Assembly (NCBI RefSeq): GCF_043641665.1 | Contig: NC_092193.1 | Coordinates: 1,681,001-1,745,000 of the forward strand | DNA length: 64,000 bases | Direction of reading: 5' to 3' | Source of the DNA: Enoplosus armatus | Lineage: Eukaryota; Chordata; Actinopteri; Centrarchiformes; Enoplosidae | Shown here: piece after piece, positions 58,068 to 64,000 of the stretch | How positions within the stretch are numbered: the stretch's first letter is position 1 | Layout: each line of letters opens with the position of its first letter | Program-made: the position numbers and the translations under genes | Notes under the pieces: model-generated | What the model was told of the DNA's origin: nothing | Seen by the model: only the letters and a program-made list of their open reading frames with translations | Databases searched by the model: none

Positions 58068-61000
58068 GCTTTATATCTTATATCTCATTGTATAAGACTC
58101 CACAGGGTTTCAGATGTCCTGAATCAGGACGTGCTCCCAGTGATGGTACACATGGTACTACGACTGTGTGTGTATTCATGTGTTTATATGTGTGTGTGTG
58201 TGCGTTCGCCTCTTGTCTCCATCGCTGTGACATTTCGTAATGATAAGATCTCAGCGTGATACACAAACAAGCAGCTGGCGCGTGTGAGTTGTTTCACACC
58301 TCTCTTCAGTCTCACATGTAGGAGGTTTTATTGGACCAGCGTGCGGTCTCCAGTCTAATGACATTAAGGACTCTGAAGATGCTGAAGAGGACAGCACAGC
58401 CACTCATCAGCCACGCAAATATGACACCTGACGCCATAAATACACCATCATCACATCAAGGATACTTGAGATTAAAGCACCAAGAAGAATGTTGATGCAT
58501 TGCAGCATTTAGTCAAGACTAAACCCTCACAACCAGAGGAGGGACTTATATTGTATTTATATATATAGTGCTTAACAAATTTATTAGACCACCTGTCATA
58601 AAAATGAGAAAACACAAATATTTTTTATCTGTCAAAAACTTGTTTCAAACTATGAATTGTATTGTTATTTATTAGGCAAATAACAAACTGGAACAACTAA
58701 ATAGTCCTTATTCACATATATTAACCAAATATCTTGCATCTTGCATCTTGCAAACAGCTTGCATTCTTGCAACCACAAAACAAATGTTTCTGTTCAGGAA
58801 TGCAAGTAAATAACTGTCATTTGGCATCTCAATCAAAAAATAATAATGTGCTTTACTATTTTATTCTGCTTTTTTGTAAAACAGTAAATTTGAGAATTCA
58901 TGGATAACAACAATAATTATATTTTAGCATTAAAGATATCATTTTGATTAAAGAGCTTGGCTTGCACATACTGGTGGATTAACCATTACAGAGACATATA
59001 TACACAAATATTTTGGTATTCAGCAATACTGTTTATATACATTTAGGGCAGCGGTGGGAAACACCTTACACTGGGTGGGGGTCTAATACATTTGTTAAGC
59101 ACTGTATGTATACATGTATCTGAGAGCTGGAGTTACTGATTACTTTGCAGAAATCAGGTGAAATCAGGTGAAATCTCCAAAAGGTTGAACTCTAACACTT
59201 TCAGCTCAGTGACTTTAAGAGATTATCGAAAGTTGTGTATTCAACCTGAACAAGAAGTTTCTTTCTTCTTTCTGAGATATGTATTTGTTCTTCTTGCCCT
59301 GATTTATTACCTTTTCCCTTCTTCTCTTTCTTCCTTCAAAGTTTTTCCCCCTTTTCTTTTGTCCTGAAATCAGCCAAACTAAACTCGGCCCTCCTCTATC
59401 TTCTTCTCTTTCTACTTTTACTTTTATTGAGTACATTTTATGTAGATGACTTGTTTAGTTTTACATTTGAATTAAGAACTTTTAATTGTAATCGAGTACT
59501 TTTGCATTGGGGCATTGCTGCTTTTACTGAAGTAAGGGTTTTGGGGACTTGACTTCTCTCACTCCACTGAATTCACAATTTTCTTTTGCAATTATTATTG
59601 TATGATCAACTTTTTTGTGCAATAATAAAAGTTAACATTTTTAATACAAATATCACAGAATGGTGTTGCATTCACAGCATTTTAACATGTTTTTCTTATT
59701 ATTCGTATTTGTGCAAAGAAAAATATTTCTCATTATTTCTGCTCAGTGTAATAAAACAGATTTATAATAAAACGCCACCAAATCATGATCAATGAAGATC
59801 AGATTAATAACCAAGTTTACCTGCAGAGCGATGGAGAGCCGAATGAGGTCGATGACCACCTCCTCGTTGGCCAGCTCAATGGTCAGAATGGCCAGGGTGG
59901 TGAAGAGCAGCTCGAAGTTTTTATGGACGTTATCCTCCTCTTTACAGCCCAGATAGATGTGGCGGTAGAGCTGCTGGCCATGCTGGAGATGAAGGAGGGA
60001 AGTTTAGAATTAAACTGGTCAACCACCAGAGCTCATGACCACTGGCAGACTATATCCACAGTACACGAGAGAAAAGACCTTGAGGTGTCTGACTGTTAGC
60101 CATGTCCCTTTTGGGGAGGCCACTTCAGATTCCTCCCATACCCCAAAACTGGAGTCCTTCTGGTCTGCTAAAACCTGTCGTCTGATATTGAGTCCAGAGG
60201 GTTCTTGGGTTGTCCCCATGACAAGCAAGTATGACCGACCGACAGCTTCGAGCAAAGGAGCACCCACCCCCGTGACCCAGAAAAAATCCCTCCCAGGAGC
60301 GGGAAGAGGAGCAGGAGTTGAAGACCTTGCTCATTCACCTTTACTGCATGTTTGGGCTTCCCGGGTGTGCCTGGCAGCTTTCTTCAACACCTGTCCCACT
60401 TCAGTTTCGCTCCTCTCCTCACCTTAAGACATGTTGCCATGTGGGATACAACTGTGAAGTCCGCCAAGTCTGCTCTGGCCAAAGGTGTTCAGGCACCAGG
60501 TGCACTTCTGAGCTATCTTATGCTTAAAGGATAATTCTGCTGTTTCTTCTCGTCAACAAATCTCAAACCCACAGTGTGTCAGTCCACCTCCAAATATACA
60601 GTATGGTTTCATTTTTAAAAAAGGCTCAGTAATTTACAAAAACAGCTGGTCACTGTAGATCGTAGCAAACACTAAGGAAATAGTCAATTTGTTGGGGACT
60701 ATTTCCAGCGGCGGATGAATCCACATTTGGTGCTCTAGTGAGTATTTGGGGCAGCAGGACGGTGTACGTGGGACTGAGTCAAAATGATTCCCTGATTTCT
60801 AGCTTCTCAGTTTTGCTCGTCTTTGTCTCCTGTGACAACACACTGGATTATATTTGGGTTTTGGATTGTTGGTCGGACAAAACAAGACATTTGAAAATGT
60901 CACCTTGGGCTTTAGGAAACGACGACAGCCATTTCTAAACATTTTCTGACATTTTGTAGGACAAAATATCAACAGATTAAACAATAATAAAAATAATGGT

Positions 61001-62488
61001 TAGTTGTAAACCCATACTGAATGTTATACTCATGACAGCACCTCCACATCAGCACCACTCTCCATGATATTAATGAAAATGTTATTGTGCTAGAAAATGC
61101 AAATGAAAATGCCACAGTGCCGTCCACTGAAAAGATGAATCCCAATAACTCTGAATCAGCCTAACAACAACCCCGTGTGTCTTGCAGAGAAAATAAATAA
61201 ACGCTCTCTGTCAGAGCCCTGCTCCTGCATTTATATACTTGACGTGGAGCCTAATGGAAAGGCCAATGACTTCTATTCACCGCTAATGAATAGAATTTGA
61301 TAGCATTAATGACCTCTGACAGTGAGTGAGAGCTGGTGGCTTCGTTTCTCTCGATGTCGGTAACATCCTGTGACAAGTTCCAGCCCTGTGGGTGTTCTTT
61401 CAGGTGTTTGATGCGTGGGTAAAGGTTACAGCTCAGGTGAGATTCACAGGTGAACAACTTAAACTGTGGGAAATGTCATGTGCCGATGGGGGCCGGGCTT
61501 TTCCTGTCAGGGTCAACCAGCTCTGCTACCTCCTTGAATGAGAACTTTGAAGCTTGAAGACGCAACCTCATCGTACTAATGCAATCACTTCGTCATTTCA
61601 TTAATACGGTTGTTAGGTTTACTGAACTGTTTAAGTAGCAGGTTCGATGACTCACTCAGCCACCTCTTGCTGCCTGTCAGTGTCCAGCAGACTGTCAGTG
61701 TGTTTTTTGAATTGTTTCCAAAGGGAGCGCCGCGTATTTACGCTCTTCTACAAACGCCAGTAGCGTGACGAGGCGCTGAGTCGCAGACAGCGTCCAATCA
61801 CAGTGGAGAAGGGGCGGAACATACTGAACATTTGGATAGATGGTGGAAAAGGGTTTATATTTAGGTCTGAGAAGTTTTTGTCAATGTTTTGATACTTCTT
61901 CTGCTGTTTTCATTGAAATTGAATCATCATTGAATCTAAGCTGCCGTCCACCACAAAGGAGCAGAAGCCTACAGGTGTTTGACACCCTCTAAGACCTCAG
62001 GTGATAATATAAGAACTGCGACCTCTGCAGAAAGAGCCCTGCAGGATCATAGGAACTTAGATTTTCACCTTCTTCATGAATGCAACGTCTTGTTTGGAAA
62101 TCTTCTCTCTTTTAATCTTCAATGCAGCAACATTAGGAATGATTCTGCAACGGAAACGGAAGCAGAATTACAGCCGCTATAAAAACCAGAATCAGAGCCA
62201 AGTTTCTTATTCAAAAGTCAAATGTGGATCATTTACACTGTATGTGGAACAACATGAGCAGTATACAATGATATAGTTCACTGTTTATATGCAGTCTGAC
62301 AGGTGTACTTTGTACCTGATGCCGCGTAGCTTGGCACGGTTGTCATGGCGATCGATGATGTTGTGCAGGATCTCCAGTACCAGCTGCCTGAGCTCGCTGT
62401 CCTCCATCAGAGAGATGGAGAAGAGCGGATCCAGGAAGGGAGGAGGCAACGCAGCTGCCATGGACTTGGATTTAAAGCCAGAGGTTAC
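49074..62488 (-). CDS. efr3a: efr3a gene, 3' half (EFR3 homolog A), spliced CDS, 5' partial
   Basis: Join, in transcript order: 62488-62316, 62144-62069, 59982-59821, 56977-56846, 56564-56497, 55082-54955, 50427-50342, 50214-50172, 49687-49584, 49491-49442, 49179-49074. This gives about 375 residues ending VPVYEMKFPDLCVY. All introns are GT-AG and phases agree throughout. EFR3A is a palmitoylated plasma-membrane scaffold that recruits the PI4KIIIalpha-TTC7-FAM126 complex to make PI4P. The palmitoylated N-terminus and first helical repeats lie beyond the window. Here are the later ARM/HEAT-like helices (MEDSELRQLVLEILHNIIDR, NFELLFTTLAILTIELANEE) and the C-terminal tail that contacts TTC7/FAM126. 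Residues such as ALKIKREKI and DRLTRRKSF fit EFR3A rather than EFR3B, and gene order agrees. It is convergent with oc90. Confidence 0.95.
49442..49491 (-). CDS. efr3a: efr3a penultimate coding exon
   Basis: Reads ANMLHDRLAQIFELTI, 50 nt, phase 0 to 2. Donor GTAAGT. Confidence 0.95.
49584..49687 (-). CDS. efr3a: efr3a exon, third from end
   Basis: Reads DTTGLEEQEREKRRQVMEKF then QKAPFEEIAAHCESK. A charged helix followed by the conserved FQKAPFEEIAA. The donor is GTAAAAAAAA, with an A-rich start to the intron. Confidence 0.96.
50172..50214 (-). CDS. efr3a: efr3a exon, fourth from end, 43 nt
   Basis: Reads LAEEITFETLKKAI. Small exon, phase 0 to 1, matching the EEITFExLKKAI block of EFR3 proteins. 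Confidence 0.94.
50342..50427 (-). CDS. efr3a: efr3a exon, fifth from end
   Basis: Reads DEDRLTRRKSFVDTISLQVD then IMSNSLPDQ. RRKS is a potential basophilic-kinase site (inference). Phase 1 to 0. Confidence 0.95.
50428..54954 (-). other. efr3a intron, non-coding
   Basis: A 4.5-kb intron. I see no exon with matching phase and no long repeat, only a short G run at 53281. Confidence 0.6.
54955..55082 (-). CDS. efr3a: efr3a exon, sixth from end
   Basis: Reads SLPESLDKEDRLLYFQTADM, then AECLAGPGYNAERLSIPYVP and QVT. The ERLSIPYVPQVT block is diagnostic. Phase 2 to 1. Confidence 0.96.
56497..56564 (-). CDS. efr3a: efr3a exon, seventh from end
   Basis: Reads VIELRNMDAPYLLPEHIFRD then KC. Conserved APYxLPEHIF. 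Phase 0 to 2, donor GTGAGT. Confidence 0.95.
56846..56977 (-). CDS. efr3a: efr3a exon, eighth from end
   Basis: Reads DMALANEENMPMFIRCGIMA then LVAAYLNFLSQMIANPPFCQ and HVSK. Hydrophobic helices typical of the repeat scaffold. Phase 0 at both ends. Confidence 0.96.
57407..57722 (+). repeat. AT-rich teleost repeat, longest copy
   Basis: Begins GAAACGATTAGTCGATTAAT, contains CTTCTCCAATGTGAGGATTT, CTGCTTTTCTTTGTCATAAA and GGGTTTTGGACTGCTG, and ends CATTAGTTGCAGGCC. The ends are loosely inverted copies. I recognise this as a short non-autonomous element common in fish introns. Confidence 0.7.
58029..58066. repeat. (GT)n microsatellite
   Basis: About 19 GT units in an efr3a intron. Confidence 0.95.
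58561..59108. mobile_element. Tc1/mariner-like non-autonomous TIR element
   Basis: About 548 bp bounded by inverted repeats: AGTGCTTAACAAATTTATTA near 58567 and its inverse, TAATACATTTGTTAAGCACT, ending near 59104. The ends read A(T/C)AGTGCTTAAC and abut TA-rich flanks, as for Tc1/mariner TIRs starting CAGTG with TA target sites. The interior is AT-rich and has no transposase frame, so it is a MITE in an efr3a intron. Confidence 0.8.
59821..59982 (-). CDS. efr3a: efr3a exon, ninth from end
   Basis: Reads HGQQLYRHIYLGCKEEDNVH, KNFELLFTTLAILTIELANE and EVVIDLIRLSIALQ. Very clear EFR3 sequence. Phase 0 at both ends. Confidence 0.97.
60603..60772 (+). repeat. dispersed repeat, copy 2 (partner at 26141)
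   Basis: Same landmarks and orientation as 26141-26312, including TTGTTGGGGACTATTTCCAG and CGGATGAATCCACATTTGG. Continues into the AT-rich repeat at 60835. Confidence 0.8.
60835..61012 (+). repeat. AT-rich teleost repeat, partial copy
   Basis: Contains TTTGGGTTTTGGATTGTTGG, GACAAAACAAGACATTTGAA and CACCTTGGGCTTTAGG, then ends with GGTTAGTTGTAAACCC. Corresponds to the 3' half of the copy at 57407. Confidence 0.68.
62069..62144 (-). CDS. efr3a: efr3a exon, tenth from end
   Basis: Reads IIPNVAALKIKREKISKQDV then AFMKK. 76 nt, completing the split Arg codon (phase 2) and ending in phase 0. The LKIKREKI segment supports EFR3A over EFR3B. Confidence 0.93.
62316..62488 (-). CDS. efr3a: efr3a exon, eleventh from end (most 5' in window)
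   Basis: Reads VTSGFKSKSMAAALPPPFLD, PLFSISLMEDSELRQLVLEI and LHNIIDRHDNRAKLRGI. Phase 0 to 2. Its acceptor is preceded by a 19-C run on the transcript strand. No upstream exon was found before the window edge. Confidence 0.96.
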
Positions 62489-64000
62489 CTGGGGTAGAGA
62501 TGGGGGGGGGGGGGGGGGGGAGGTGTGAGCCAACTTATCACAGCATGATGCGACTAATCCACAGGGAGGAGAAACACCGCTTCAACAGAGCTTAAAGGTT
62601 ACGTTCACAAGCAGCTGAAACTGTCCAAATGTTGACCTTTTCTCTCGTTCGAGACTCTGATCTGATGATTTATGATGAGTGTGAACATCAAATTCAGATT
62701 TGGAACAGCTTTTATAGACACGTTTCTGTCAGCATGGGGGCTCCCTGGACTGCCTGTACGCCATTTTATTCAAAACTGTATTACTTCCCCCCAAAAAAAG
62801 AATAATAATAATAAGTCTCCTGGGTTGCTTCTCTGTTTTCCAGCTCACTATTGGAATCCAGCTCCTCTCCAACTGAGGTTTTGTGGACGTACACAAGATC
62901 AGATGAAGAAGGCTGAAAGCTCGTGCTGAGACTTTTCTTTGTCAAATCTTTTTATGTTAAAGTCTGTCGGTGTTGACTTAATACAAGCAGCTGAATGACC
63001 TTTGACTAAAACACACTTTGTCATGATGGCACGTGTCACTGCAGGCTGATCTGCATTAACACCACTGTCATATTCCTCAGCAACAAACGTTTATTTCACT
63101 CCCCGGATCGACACATCCCGGCTACCGTCGCTTGTCTACTGTAGCTTTTTCTATCTGCTTCCTGCATCAAATGATGCGAGGCAGCTGGTGTTCGCTGCAC
63201 TTGAGAATTCAAGAATCCAATCACCAAGGATTCTTTTCAAACTTTCAGGCAGTTTTCAATACTTATTGATGCATTTCGTCCTCATGAAGAGATTTGATTC
63301 GCAGCTCTTGGTGAGATGTGCTTGAAGTAGTCTGGACATAGTACTGTAAGATTTTAGGGCCGTGATAAGGAGATAAAACCATATATGTTGCTGGAGGACT
63401 GGATGCAGGTAAACTGCTATATTTCCAGTTCCTGCAGTGTTGTTATGTTGTCGCTCTTACTGTCTGAACTCTCTCTCTCTCTCTGTGGATTTCTTGTTCA
63501 GCGGCTTCAGTTGCGTTCACACCTCACAGACGGAGAGACCAAACCAGCGAGTGACTCAGCTTCTTCACCCTGACTAGCAGCACTCAAACATCTGGGTTTT
63601 TGCCCTGACAGTCTGCAGTGTCACAGGAGATCGCACGCTGACAACACACACACACACACACACACAGCCCCATCTGCAGCTGCATGGCGTTATAAATATT
63701 TTGACCTTTCACCCCTCCTCCAGCTGCACTGAGAAGCCAGGTGGTGGCGAGGAGGGGAGCGAGACGAGGGGAGACGAGGACAGACGGACGGCTGCAGTGC
63801 ACGAGGATGCTGCTGAAAACAAGTGTGTGTGTGTGTGTGTGCATCACTGCTGGGTGTGTTGGTGCCACCTGTGCCTCCTCGTCTCAGTGACATGAGGGTC
63901 TCTCACAGAAGAACATAATGAAGGAGAAGGAAACGTCTTAATGGAGGTTTGCAGTGTTAACCCTCGAGAGCCAGAACTACGAAATGAAATGGCCAATATC
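62489..64000 (-). other. efr3a intron, non-coding
   Basis: No exon found. It holds a 19-G run, a (CA)n tract at 63646-63666, a short (TG)n near 63823 and a purine-rich stretch near 63740-63790. Confidence 0.55.
62502..62520. repeat. poly-G run (19 G)
   Basis: On the efr3a transcript strand this is a C19 run ending 13 nt before the acceptor AG of the exon at 62488. Confidence 0.9.

Noticed and set aside
60050..60535. Several overlapping open frames around 60035-60534
   Set aside because: Fragments in shifting frames with no domain or splice support, in an efr3a intron; probably repeat-derived.

Overview
The window is vertebrate nuclear DNA, almost certainly from a ray-finned (probably percomorph) fish. 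It has short GT-AG introns, many micro- and minisatellites, and several dispersed repeats that I recognise from teleost genomes. I see no bacterial, viral or organellar genes, no CRISPR array and no RNA gene. Most long open frames here are chance reading; the real coding sequence is in short exons joined by splicing.

Three protein genes can be built exon by exon, with reading phase agreeing at every junction. From 9418 to 23425 on the + strand lies hhla1, encoding a secreted glycoprotein of about 523 residues with a Thr-rich mucin-like stretch and a Cys-rich C-terminus. From 26821 to 42404, also +, lies oc90 (otoconin-90), the otolith/otoconia matrix protein, about 1,023 residues. It has two phospholipase-A2-like domains joined by a long acidic/Pro/Thr linker spread over a dozen small exons. 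From 62488 down to 49074 on the - strand lie the last eleven coding exons of efr3a, about 375 residues. Its 5' half is beyond the right edge. The order hhla1-oc90-efr3a, with efr3a convergent, matches the mammalian block, where KCNQ3 follows on the hhla1 side. The first 5.6 kb has no exons I recognise and ends in a good poly(A) signal, so it may be the 3' UTR of a kcnq3 gene lying to the left (inference).

Region by region: 1-9417 is non-coding, with a 60-bp direct repeat 1,080 bp apart, a minisatellite, a (TA)n tract and a near-perfect 22-bp-stem hairpin. 9418-23425 is hhla1, with teleost repeats in its last introns. 23426-26820 is the short hhla1-oc90 gap. 26821-42404 is oc90, including a 1.15-kb almost T-free purine minisatellite that has copied part of an exon-like sequence. 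42405-49073 lies between convergent stop codons and is mostly UTR-like. 49074-62488 is efr3a, with a TIR transposon and other repeats in its introns. 62489-64000 is intron.

hhla1 and oc90 are both phase-1 genes: nearly every internal exon starts and ends in phase 1. Exons can therefore be skipped, added or fused without frameshift. The penultimate hhla1 coding exon could splice in frame into oc90 exon 2, the same kind of read-through transcript described for the human locus.
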